Assembly: GCF_016862755.1 (NCBI RefSeq)
Contig: NZ_BONO01000006.1
Location: 62,001 to 126,000 of the forward strand
Length of the DNA: 64,000 nt
Direction of reading: 5' to 3'
DNA from: Cellulomonas pakistanensis
GTDB taxonomy: Bacteria > Actinomycetota > Actinomycetes > Actinomycetales > Cellulomonadaceae
Shown here: in pieces, positions 54,557-62,031 of the stretch
Position numbering within the stretch: position 1 is the stretch's first letter
How the letters are laid out: the number at the start of each line of letters is the position of its first letter
The notes under the pieces: generated by a model
The model's database searches: none
Told to the model about the DNA's origin: nothing
Seen by the model: the letters and a program-made list of their open reading frames with translations, nothing else
Translations under genes and position numbers: made by a program

Positions 54557-55051
54557 CTACGCCAGGGCGCGCCTGCTGCTGATGACGCCGGTGTCGAAGC
54601 CCGCGAGGTGCAGGCCGCCGTGGAAGCGGGCGTGCTCGATCTTGACGCAGCGGTCCATGACGACCGTCAGGCCCGCCGCCTCGCCGCGCGCCGCGACGTC
54701 CTCGTGCCACGAGCCGAGCTGCAGCCACAGCGCCTTCGCCCCGACGGCCAGCGTCTCGTCGAGCACCGTCGGCAGGTCGTCGTGCCGGCGGAACACGTCC
54801 ACCAGGTCCGGGACCACCGGCAGGGCGTCGAGCGAGGGGTACACCGGCTGCCCGAGGATCTCGGTCTCGCGCGGGTTGACCAGGTACACGTCGTACGGCG
54901 TGCTGGACAGCAGGTACGTCGTGACGAAGTACGACGCGCGCGCGGGGTTGTTGGACGCGCCGACGATCGCGATCGACCGGGTGCGGCGGAGCAGCGCCAG
55001 GCGCTCGGGGGCGCTCGGCCCCTGCCAGGTGCGCTCGGGGGTCGTGGTCAT
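54557..55051 (-). CDS. CoA-binding protein (YccU/CoA_binding_2 family)
   Basis: The 164-residue Rossmann-fold protein has SIAIVGASNNPARASYFVTT, YDVYLVNPRETEILGQPVYP, DLVDVFRRHDDLPTVLDETL, KALWLQLGSWHEDVAARGEA and VVMDRCVKIEHARFHGGLH. YccU-type proteins bind CoA or a related nucleotide; the role is unclear. It starts inside the metY stop (TGATG overlap), so it belongs to the sulfur/acetate operon. The co-occurrence of a MetY-type enzyme, an acetate-CoA ligase and a CoA binder suggests a link with acetyl-CoA handling, which is inference. Confidence 0.9.
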   Translation of the reverse strand: MTTTPERTWQGPSAPERLALLRRTRSIAIVGASNNPARASYFVTTYLLSSTPYDVYLVNPRETEILGQPVYPSLDALPVVPDLVDVFRRHDDLPTVLDETLAVGAKALWLQLGSWHEDVAARGEAAGLTVVMDRCVKIEHARFHGGLHLAGFDTGVISSRRALA

Positions 55052-56502
55052 CAGCTCTCCTCCGGGATCGAGCAGGACGCGCCGCCGGCGATGCCGCCGA
55101 CGCCGGTGACCGCCGCGCCGACCGCGGTGGCGGCCGGGACGGCGGGCCGCGCGGCGGCGGCCGCGGCCCCGTCGGTCGCGCCGTCCGACGCCTCGCGCGG
55201 CGCCGTCGCCGCCGTCAGCGCCTGGTCCAGGTCCCAGAGGATGTCCTCCGGGTCCTCGAGCCCGACGCTGATCCGCACCAGGTCCTCGGGCACGCCCGCC
55301 ACGGCGAGCTGCTCCGCCGACAGCTGCTGGTGCGTGGTCGACGCCGGGTGGATGACGAGCGTGCGCGCGTCACCGACGTTGGCCAGGTGGCTGGCGAGCT
55401 GCAGGTTCTCGATGAACCGGCGCCCGACCTCGCGGCCGTCGCGGTCGGCGGTCGCCGCGAGCCGGAACGCGAACACCGACCCCGGTCCGAGCGGCAGGTA
55501 GCGCCGCGCGCGCTCGTGGTGCGGGTGCGACGGCAGGCCCGCCCACTGCACCGACGTGACGCGCGGGTCGGCGTCGAGCCACTCGGCGACGGCCCGGGCG
55601 TTGGCCAGGTGCGCGTCGAGCCGCTGGGGGAGGGTCTCCACGCCCTGCAGCAGCTGGAACGCCGACTGCGCCGACAGCGACGGGCCGATGTCCCGCAGCT
55701 GCTCGGAGCGGAGCTTGGTGAGGAACCCGTACTCGCCGAAGTTCTCCCACCACTTCACGTCGTTGTACGACGGCACCGGCTCGGTCATCTGCGGGAACTT
55801 GCCGTTGCCCCAGTTGAACCGGCCGGACTCGACGACGACGCCGCCGAGCGTGGTGCCGTGCCCGCCGAGGAACTTGGTGGCGGAGTGGATGACGATGTCG
55901 GCGCCGTGCTCGATCGGCCGCACCAGGTACGGGGTCGACAGCGTGGCGTCGACGACGAGCGGGACGCCCGCGGCGTGCGCGACCTCGGCCAGGCCGGCCA
56001 GGTCGGCGACCTCCCCGGACGGGTTCGCGACGACCTCGGTGTAGACGGCCTTGGTCTTCGGGCGGATCGCCGCGGCGTAGTCCGCCGGGTCGGTGCCCGC
56101 GACGAACGTGGTCTCGACGCCGAACCGGCGCAGCGTCACGTCGAGCTGGGTGACCGTGCCGCCGTACAGCTGCGCGGAGGCGACGACGTGGTCGCCCGCG
56201 CCGACCAGCGCGGCGAACGTGATGAACTCCGCCGCCATGCCGGACGCGGTCGCGACGGCGCCGATGCCGCCCTCGAGCGAGGCGATCCGCTCCTCGAACG
56301 CGGCGACCGTCGGGTTGCCGAGCCGGGAGTAGATGTTGCCGTACTTCTGCAGCGCGAACAGGTTCGCGGCGTCGGTGGTGTCGTTGAACACGAACGACGT
56401 CGTCTGGTAGATCGGCACGGCGCGGGCGCCGGTCGCGGCGTCGGGGATCGCCCCGGCGTGCAGGGCGCGGGTGCGGAAGCCGAAGCGGTGCTCGGAGCTC
56501 AT
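55051..56502 (-). CDS. metY: O-acetylhomoserine sulfhydrylase (O-acetylhomoserine aminocarboxypropyltransferase)
   Basis: The 483-residue PLP enzyme makes homocysteine (or methionine from methanethiol) from O-acetylhomoserine, releasing acetate. Motifs: RALHAGAIPDAATGARAVPI, YQTTSFVF, LEGGIGAVATASGMAAEF, VVDATLSTPYLVRPIEHGAD and the PLP Lys in IVIHSATKFLGGHG, then VPSYNDVKWWENFGEYGFLT. It exceeds typical MetY (about 430) by an Ala/Gly-rich tail ending ASCSIPEES. ATG 56502 overlaps the acs stop by ATGA. Placement after sulfonate-transport genes supports a role in fixing imported sulfur. Confidence 0.95.
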   Translation of the reverse strand: MSSEHRFGFRTRALHAGAIPDAATGARAVPIYQTTSFVFNDTTDAANLFALQKYGNIYSRLGNPTVAAFEERIASLEGGIGAVATASGMAAEFITFAALVGAGDHVVASAQLYGGTVTQLDVTLRRFGVETTFVAGTDPADYAAAIRPKTKAVYTEVVANPSGEVADLAGLAEVAHAAGVPLVVDATLSTPYLVRPIEHGADIVIHSATKFLGGHGTTLGGVVVESGRFNWGNGKFPQMTEPVPSYNDVKWWENFGEYGFLTKLRSEQLRDIGPSLSAQSAFQLLQGVETLPQRLDAHLANARAVAEWLDADPRVTSVQWAGLPSHPHHERARRYLPLGPGSVFAFRLAATADRDGREVGRRFIENLQLASHLANVGDARTLVIHPASTTHQQLSAEQLAVAGVPEDLVRISVGLEDPEDILWDLDQALTAATAPREASDGATDGAAAAAARPAVPAATAVGAAVTGVGGIAGGASCSIPEES

Positions 56503-58565
56503 GCGCGAGTGGCCTCCTCGGCCTCGGGGATCGGGGCGAGGGTAACGCCGTCGCGCAGCAGCGCGGCGACCTGGTCCACGGCCCAGGGGTTCTGCAGGGA
56601 GGTGACGTCGCCGAGCGGCCGGCCGTCGTGCAGCTCGGCCAGCAGCCGCCGCATGATCTTGCCGGACCGGGTCTTGGGGACCTCGGGGACGAGGACGACG
56701 TGCTTCGGCTTGGCGACCGGGCCGATCTCGCGCTGCACCTGCGCGCGCAGGTCCTCGCGCAGCGCCGCGGCGGCGGCCCGCCAGGCGGCGACGTCCTCGA
56801 CCGGCCCGGGCGCGACCGCCGGGACGACGAACGCGGCCACGGCCTGCCCGCCGACGGCGTCCGTGACGCCCGCGACGCCGGCCTCGCCGACCGCGGGGTG
56901 CGCGACGAGGGCCGACTCGATCTCGATGGTCGACAGCCGGTGGCCCGCGACGTTCACGACGTCGTCCACCCGGCCGAGCAGCCAGACGTCGCCGTCGGCG
57001 TCCCAGGACGCGCCGTCGCCGGCGAGGAAGTAGCCGTGCGCGGCGAGCGGCCGCCAGTAGGAGTCGCGGAACCGCGCCGGGTCGCCCCACACGGTCCGCG
57101 CCATGCCGGGCCACGTCCGGTCGAGCACGAGGTAGCCGCCGGAGCCGCGGGGCACCTCGGCGCCCGCGTCGTCGACCACCTTCGCCGAGAAGCCGGGCAG
57201 CGCGCGGGTGGCCGAGCCGGGCTTGAGCGTGGTGACGCCGGGCAGCGGGGCGATGACGGCCGCGCCGGTCTCGGACTGCCACCAGGTGTCGACGACCGGC
57301 GCGCGGTCGGCCCCGAACTGCGAGCGGAACCACACCCACGCCTCGGGGTTGATCGCCTCGCCGACGGTCCCGAGCAGGCGGACGGTCGACAGGTCGTACC
57401 CGGCCGGCAGGCCCTCGGGGAACCACGTCATGAAGGTCCGGATCAGGGTCGGGGCGGTGTAGTAGACGGTGACGCCGTACCGCTCGATGACCTCGAGGTG
57501 GCGCTCGCGGTGCGGGGTGTCGGGCGTGCCCTCGTAGATCACCTGGGTCAGCCCGTTGCTGAGCGGCCCGTAGATCTCGTAGGTGTGCGCCGTGACCCAG
57601 GCGAGGTCGGCGGTGCACCAGTGCACGTCGTCGGGCTTGGCGTCGAACATCGCCCAGTGCGTCCAGGACGCGTGCGTCAGGTAGCCGCCGGTGGTGTGCA
57701 CCAGGCCCTTGGGCTTCCCGGTGGTGCCGGACGTGTAGATGATGAACAGCGGGTGCTCGGCGTCGAACGCCTGCGCCTCGTGCTCGTCCGACGCGGTGTC
57801 GACGACGTCGTGCCACCAGACGTCGCGGCCCTCGGTCCAGGCGACGTCCTGCCCGGTGCGCCGCACGACCAGCACGTGCTCGACGTGGTCCAGGCCGTCG
57901 ACCGCGGCGTCCGCGGCGGACTTCACCTCGACGGCCTGCCCGCGGCGGAACTGGCCGTCGCTGGTGACCAGCAGCTTGGCGCCGGTGTCCTGCACCCGGA
58001 ACCGCACGGCCTCCGCGGAGAACCCGCCGAACACCAGGGAGTGCACCGCGCCGATCCGGGCGATCGCGAGGGTCACGACGATCGTCTCGGCGATCACCGG
58101 CAGGTAGACGACCACGCGGTCGCCGGGGCCGACGCCGAGGTCGGTCAGGGCGTTCGCGGCCCGGGACACCTCGCGCTGCAGGTCGGCGTAGGTGATCGAC
58201 CGCCGGTCGCCGCGCTCGCCCTCGGCGTGGATCGCGACCTTGTCGCCGCGGCCGGCGGCCACGTGCCGGTCGACGCAGTTCACCGCGGCGTTCAGCCTGC
58301 CGCCGACGAACCACTGCGCCTCGGGGACGGTCAGCTCGCCGTCCGGGCCCTCGACCGCGGGGGACCAGGTGTGGGCGGTGTGCCAGGGCTCGGCCCACTC
58401 CAGGCGGCGGGCGGCGTCCTCCCAGAACCCCACGTGGTCGGCGTCGGCCCACGCCCGCAGGCGTTCGGCCTCCTCCGGGCCCACGTTCCAGTCGCCGGCC
58501 GGGGCCGGGTACGCGCGGGTCTCGGTCTGCAGCGCGGTGATGGTCGCGCTCGTCGTGCTCGTCAT
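56499..58565 (-). CDS. acs: Acetate-CoA ligase (acetyl-CoA synthetase)
   Basis: The 688-residue enzyme activates acetate to acetyl-CoA through acetyl-AMP. Motifs: DWNVGPEEAERLRAWADADH, LNAAVNCVDRHVAAGRGDKV, the adenylation loop IIYTSGTTGKPKGLVHTTGG, WWQSETGAAVIAPLPG, YFLAGDGASWDADGDVWLLG and the C-terminal Lys motif PKTRSGKIMRRLL, the usual site of acetylation control. It lies between ssuC (start overlap ATGA) and metY (ATGA), so it is cotranscribed with sulfur genes, an uncommon setting. Recycling of acetate released by MetY is the simplest explanation. Confidence 0.95.
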   Translation of the reverse strand: MTSTTSATITALQTETRAYPAPAGDWNVGPEEAERLRAWADADHVGFWEDAARRLEWAEPWHTAHTWSPAVEGPDGELTVPEAQWFVGGRLNAAVNCVDRHVAAGRGDKVAIHAEGERGDRRSITYADLQREVSRAANALTDLGVGPGDRVVVYLPVIAETIVVTLAIARIGAVHSLVFGGFSAEAVRFRVQDTGAKLLVTSDGQFRRGQAVEVKSAADAAVDGLDHVEHVLVVRRTGQDVAWTEGRDVWWHDVVDTASDEHEAQAFDAEHPLFIIYTSGTTGKPKGLVHTTGGYLTHASWTHWAMFDAKPDDVHWCTADLAWVTAHTYEIYGPLSNGLTQVIYEGTPDTPHRERHLEVIERYGVTVYYTAPTLIRTFMTWFPEGLPAGYDLSTVRLLGTVGEAINPEAWVWFRSQFGADRAPVVDTWWQSETGAAVIAPLPGVTTLKPGSATRALPGFSAKVVDDAGAEVPRGSGGYLVLDRTWPGMARTVWGDPARFRDSYWRPLAAHGYFLAGDGASWDADGDVWLLGRVDDVVNVAGHRLSTIEIESALVAHPAVGEAGVAGVTDAVGGQAVAAFVVPAVAPGPVEDVAAWRAAAAALREDLRAQVQREIGPVAKPKHVVLVPEVPKTRSGKIMRRLLAELHDGRPLGDVTSLQNPWAVDQVAALLRDGVTLAPIPEAEEATRA

Positions 58566-59449
58566 GCCCACCTTCTCAGCAGCGACTTCTCGGCCAGTCC
58601 GATCAGCGCGTCGGTCGTCTTGCCCAGCAGCGCCAGCAGGACGATCGCCAGGATCATCCGGTCGACGCGGCCGTTGTTGCCGGAGTCCATCAGGAGGAAG
58701 CCGAGGCCCATCGACGACGCGATGAGCTCCGCGGCCACCAGGAACAGCCACGACTGCGCGAGCGCGAGCCGCAGTCCCGCCACCACGGACGGGACGGCGG
58801 CGGGGAGCTGCACGGCCCCGAGCAGCCGCGCCCCGCGCAGCCCGTACGCGCGCCCGGCCTCGACCAGGTGCGCGTCGACGTGCCGCAGCGCGGCGACGAC
58901 GGTCGTGTACACCGGGAAGAACGCGCCGATCGCGATGAGCGTCAGCTTCGACTCCTCGCCGATCTTCATCCAGAGGATCAGCAGCGGCACCCAGGCCAGC
59001 GACGGCACCGCCCGGATCGCGCCCAGCGTCGGCTCGAGCAGCGCGCCGGCCAGACGGGACAGGCCGACGACGGACCCGACAGCCAGTCCGAGGGCCGCTC
59101 CGATCAGGAACCCGAGCACGACGCGCTGCGTCGAGATCGCGACGTACTGGCCGAGCAGGCCGCGCTGCGCGAGGTCGACGGCCGCGGTCCAGACGGACGC
59201 GGGGCTCGGCAGCTGGTACGGCGCGACCAGGCCGGACGCCGTGACGAGCTGCCACGCGACCAGCAGGACCGCGGGCACCACGAGGCCGAGGGCGAGGCGC
59301 ACGGGCCGGCGCGCGAGCGGCCCGGCGCCGGGGCGGGCGGCGAGGCCGAGGCTGAACGGGTTCAGCCCGGGCAGCGCGCGGCCGCGGGCGTCGGTCGCCC
59401 GGACGCTGCTGCCCGCGACGGTCACCACGGGGGCGGGGGCGTCGGTCAT
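58562..59449 (-). CDS. ssuC: Aliphatic sulfonate/nitrate-type ABC transporter permease (SsuC)
   Basis: The 295-residue membrane protein has about six helices after a 50-residue leader; the EAA loop is VEAGRAYGLRGARLLGAVQL, preceded by IRAVPSLAWVPLLILWMKIG, typical of SsuC/TauC/NrtB permeases. It would carry organosulfur compounds through the membrane with SsuB. GGAG lies about 8 nt before ATG 59449. The stop overlaps the acs start. It is separated from ssuA by 110 bp holding palindromic element F. Confidence 0.92.
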   Translation of the reverse strand: MTDAPAPVVTVAGSSVRATDARGRALPGLNPFSLGLAARPGAGPLARRPVRLALGLVVPAVLLVAWQLVTASGLVAPYQLPSPASVWTAAVDLAQRGLLGQYVAISTQRVVLGFLIGAALGLAVGSVVGLSRLAGALLEPTLGAIRAVPSLAWVPLLILWMKIGEESKLTLIAIGAFFPVYTTVVAALRHVDAHLVEAGRAYGLRGARLLGAVQLPAAVPSVVAGLRLALAQSWLFLVAAELIASSMGLGFLLMDSGNNGRVDRMILAIVLLALLGKTTDALIGLAEKSLLRRWA

Positions 59450-59462
59450 GAGGTCTCCTTCC

Positions 59463-59536
59463 GCCGAGTTCGGCACCTCCGGTGCGAGTTCGGCACCTCC
59501 AGGTGCCGACCTCGCACGCGGACTGCCGAACTCGGC
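59463..59536. repeat. Intergenic palindromic repeat element F (nested, inside an operon)
   Basis: Outer arms GCCGAGTTCGGCA (59463-59475) and TGCCGAACTCGGC (59524-59536) are perfect. Nested arms GTGCGAGTTCGGCACCT (59482-59498) and AGGTGCCGACCTCGCAC (59501-59517) match at 16 of 17. It lies between ssuA and ssuC, both minus strand. Confidence 0.92.
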
Positions 59537-59559
59537 AGCGCGGTGCAGGAGGGGTTCGG

Positions 59560-60633
59560 TCAGTCGGCGATCGTCGTCGGGTCGGCGTTCTCCGCGTAGG
59601 TGGGCTCGAACAGCTCGTCCAGCGCGGTGTCGACCAGGTCCTGGCTCGCCACGTCGCCGGACTCGACGAAGATCGGGCCGACGACCTCGAGCACGTCGCG
59701 CTGCGCCTGGCCGGGGACCGGGTCGATGTCGAGCGTGGTGCGCTCGGTGATGACGGTCTCGGCGACGGCCGGGTCGATGCCGGCGACCTCGGCGAGGATC
59801 GCCACGACCTCGTCGGGGTTCTCCTGCGCCCAGGCGCGCGCCTTCTCGTAGGCGTCGACGACGACCTGCGCCAGGTCGGGGCTCGCGTCCAGGAACTCCT
59901 GCGTCGCGTTGAGGAACCCGTAGGTGTTGAAGTCGACGTTGCGGTAGACCAGCGTCGACCCGGCCTCCGCCTCGCTCGCGGCCATCAGCGGGTCCAGGCC
60001 GGACCACGCGTCGACCGAGCCGTTCTCCAGCGCGGCCTTGCCGTCCGCGTGCTGCAGGTTCTGCACCTCGACGTCGGCCGGGTCGACGCCCGCCTCGTCG
60101 AGCGCCTGCAGCAGGAAGAAGTACGGGTCGGTGCCCTTGGTCGCGGCGACCGAGCGCCCGGCCAGGTCCTCGACGCCCGTGATGTCCGAGCCCTCCGGCA
60201 CGACGAGCGCCGCCCACTCGGGCTGGCCGTAGATGTCGATGGTGCGGATCGGCGACCCGTTCGACCGGGCGAGCAGCGCCGCCGAGCCGGCGGTGGAGCC
60301 GACGTCGACCGCGCCGGCGCGCAGCGCCTCGTTGGCCTTGTTCGAGCCGGCCGACTGGACCCACTCGACGGTGACGTCGTCGCCGAGCGTCTCCTCGAGC
60401 CAGCCCTGGTCCTTGATGACCAGGCTGAGCGGGTTGTAGGTCGCGAAGTCGACGGTGAGCGTGTCGGCGCTCCAGCCCTCGGCGGTCGCGCCGTCCGCGG
60501 GCTCGTCGGCCTGGGCGGCCTCGCCCTCGCCGGCCACGCAGCCGGCGAGCAGCAGGGTCGCGGCGACGGCGCTCGCGCCGAGGGCGATCGGGCCGCGCAG
60601 CCGGCGACGGGAGGCGGTGGTCAGGGCGGTCAT
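59560..60633 (-). CDS. ssuA: Sulfonate/taurine-type ABC transporter substrate-binding lipoprotein (SsuA/NrtA family)
   Basis: The 357-residue precursor has an Arg-rich N-terminus, hydrophobic core and lipobox LLLAGCVAG. The mature part is an NMT1/SsuA-type domain: TVDFATYNPLSLVIKDQGWL, VEWVQSAGSNKANEALRAGA, DVGSTAGSAALLARSNGSPI, LAGRSVAATKGTDPYFFLLQ and DAWSGLDPLMAASEAEAGST. It delivers the ligand to SsuC. The exact substrate (alkanesulfonate, taurine or other) cannot be told; no SsuD monooxygenase is encoded in the window. It follows ssuB by 35 bp. Confidence 0.9.
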   Translation of the reverse strand: MTALTTASRRRLRGPIALGASAVAATLLLAGCVAGEGEAAQADEPADGATAEGWSADTLTVDFATYNPLSLVIKDQGWLEETLGDDVTVEWVQSAGSNKANEALRAGAVDVGSTAGSAALLARSNGSPIRTIDIYGQPEWAALVVPEGSDITGVEDLAGRSVAATKGTDPYFFLLQALDEAGVDPADVEVQNLQHADGKAALENGSVDAWSGLDPLMAASEAEAGSTLVYRNVDFNTYGFLNATQEFLDASPDLAQVVVDAYEKARAWAQENPDEVVAILAEVAGIDPAVAETVITERTTLDIDPVPGQAQRDVLEVVGPIFVESGDVASQDLVDTALDELFEPTYAENADPTTIAD

Positions 60634-60668
60634 GGGGTGCTCCAGGTCGGTGTCGGGGGAGGTGCGGG

Positions 60669-61538
60669 TCAGATGGAGTGGTGCGCGTCGGGGTCGTGCG
60701 CGGGGTGGTGCGTGGGGACGCCGAGCCCGTCGAGGAGCTCGGCGCGCAGCTCGGCGAGCCGGGCGTCCGCGCGGTCGCGGGGCCGGTCGCCGGGGACGGT
60801 GACGACGGAGCGGACGGAGGTGTCGGCCGCTCCGGCCGTGAGGGAGCCGAGCAGCACGACCCGGTCGGCGAGGTAGAGGGCCTCCTCGACGTCGTGCGTC
60901 ACCAGCAGCACCGTCGTCGGGCGGCTGGCGTGCACCTCGAGCAGCAGGTCCTGCATCCGCAGCCGGGTCAGCGCGTCGAGGGCGCCGAACGGCTCGTCGA
61001 GCAGCAGCACGCCGGGCCGGCGGGCGAGCGCCCGGGCCAGCGACGCGCGCTGCGCCATGCCGCCGGACACCTGCCGCGGCCGCAGCCCGGCCGAGCCGGC
61101 GAGCCCGACCAGGTCGAGCAGCCGGGCGACCTGCTCCCGGGACTCGGCGCGCGGCGTGCCGCGGGGGACGCCGAGCGCCACGTTGTGCGCGAGCGTCCGC
61201 CAGGGGAGCAGGCGGGGCTCCTGGAACGCGACGGCGGTGCGCGCGTCGTAGGGGGCGACGGGCTCGCCGCCGAGCAGGATCCGGCCGCCGTCCGGGGCGT
61301 CGAGGCCGGCGACCTGGCGCAGCAGCGTCGACTTGCCGCAGCCGGACGGGCCGACGACGGCGACGATCTCGCCGGCCGCGACCGACAGGTCGACGCCGGC
61401 GAGCACGGGGCGGGGCCCTGCGGGCGTGGCGAAGGTGCGGGCGACGCCGTGCAGCTCGACCGGGCGGGCGGTCGCGGCGTCGGCCGGGTCGGCGGTCGTG
61501 GTGGCGGTGCGGGTGGCGGTGCTGGGCGCGGGGCTCAT
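60669..61538 (-). CDS. ssuB: Sulfonate-type ABC transporter ATP-binding protein (SsuB)
   Basis: The 289-residue ATPase has Walker A VVGPSGCGKSTLLRQVAG, Q-loop TAVAFQEPRLLPWRTLAHNV, signature VSGGMAQRASLARALARRPG, Walker B VLLLDEPFGALDALTRLRM and switch His in LLVTHDVEEALYLADRV. The QEPRLLPW sequence is typical of SsuB/TauB/NrtD-type ATPases. It is the first large gene of the operon; upstream are a candidate Cys-rich leader ORF and a three-half-site repeat. The ATG at 61538 lacks an obvious ribosome site, consistent with translation influenced by the leader. Confidence 0.93.
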   Translation of the reverse strand: MSPAPSTATRTATTTADPADAATARPVELHGVARTFATPAGPRPVLAGVDLSVAAGEIVAVVGPSGCGKSTLLRQVAGLDAPDGGRILLGGEPVAPYDARTAVAFQEPRLLPWRTLAHNVALGVPRGTPRAESREQVARLLDLVGLAGSAGLRPRQVSGGMAQRASLARALARRPGVLLLDEPFGALDALTRLRMQDLLLEVHASRPTTVLLVTHDVEEALYLADRVVLLGSLTAGAADTSVRSVVTVPGDRPRDRADARLAELRAELLDGLGVPTHHPAHDPDAHHSI

Positions 61539-61692
61539 GGGGGTTCCCGGGTCGTCGGGCCGCTGCGGAGGCGGCGCGGGGCGGCGAGGGTGCCGGGACC
61601 GGCGCGACCGGCGCGGCGGGGCGCGGGTCGGACGGGTCGCGGCGGGGCGGGGTGCTGCCGGGGCGCGGCCCGTGGGCGTCAGGAGGACGCGG

Positions 61693-61800
61693 TCAGGCGG
61701 CGCAGGCGCGCGGACAGCTCGCCGAGCGGCGACAACAGCGGCAGGACGCGGGCATGGGCAGGCGCGGGCGCTGGGTCGTGCGCTGCACCGACCGGGCCAC
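61693..61800 (-). CDS. Candidate Cys-rich leader peptide upstream of the sulfur operon
   Basis: A 35-codon frame starts at GTG 61800, 6 nt after AAGGAGG, the strongest ribosome site in this region, and stops at 61693, 154 nt before ssuB. The C-terminal half reads PMPASCRCCRRSASCPRACA: five Cys in the last 16 residues, including TGTTGT in tandem. Cys-rich upstream ORFs that sense cysteine supply by ribosome stalling are known before sulfur genes in mycobacteria and other actinobacteria. Position, ribosome site and composition fit; no clear attenuator stem was found, and chance Cys codons remain possible. Confidence 0.5.
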   Translation of the reverse strand: MARSVQRTTQRPRLPMPASCRCCRRSASCPRACAA

Positions 61801-61818
61801 GGGCCGCCTCCTTCACGC

Positions 61819-61853
61819 CGTCTCGCTCTATGAGACGCGAATGTTCACGTCTC
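61819..61853. promoter_or_regulatory. Candidate operator of the sulfur operon: three GAGACG/CGTCTC half-sites
   Basis: CGTCTC (61819-61824), GAGACG (61832-61837) and CGTCTC (61848-61853). The last two bound a 22-bp palindrome matching at 9 of 10 arm positions. It is just upstream of the leader ORF on the minus strand. It is suggestive of a dimeric regulator binding site. Confidence 0.45.
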
Positions 61854-61950
61854 GGGATCACCGCCGACAGTAGCGCCCGGCCCGCGCCGAGACAACCGCG
61901 CCGCGCCGCCGCGGCGTCCGCCGCGCAGGCCTCGCCTCCCGCGGCGGGCG

Positions 61951-62016
61951 CGCCGAGATGGCGACTCTCGGCTGTGCGAGCGCGCCGTGCCGCAGCCGAG
62001 AGTCGCCAGCTCGGCG
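61951..62016. repeat. Intergenic palindromic repeat element G
   Basis: A 24-bp arm (61951-61974, starting CGCCGAGATGGCG) is inverted at 61993-62016 with one mismatch and an 18-nt loop. It lies between the benE stop and the sulfur-operon promoter region. Confidence 0.92.
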
Positions 62017-62031
62017 AGGGGGGTGGCCGGG

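Noticed and set aside
61819-61853. McbR binding site
   Set aside because: The half-site core resembles GTCTA/TAGAC but neither the terminal base nor the N6 spacing matches, so the identity of the regulator is not claimed.
61652-61873. Plus-strand 73-codon frame opposite the leader ORF
   Set aside because: Arg/Gly-rich composition, no ribosome site, and it crosses the operator-like repeat.
61539-61900. SAM or other riboswitch before the sulfur/metY operon
   Set aside because: No S-box core (kink-turn, conserved AC-rich junction) is visible; the region is better explained by a leader ORF and an operator-like repeat.
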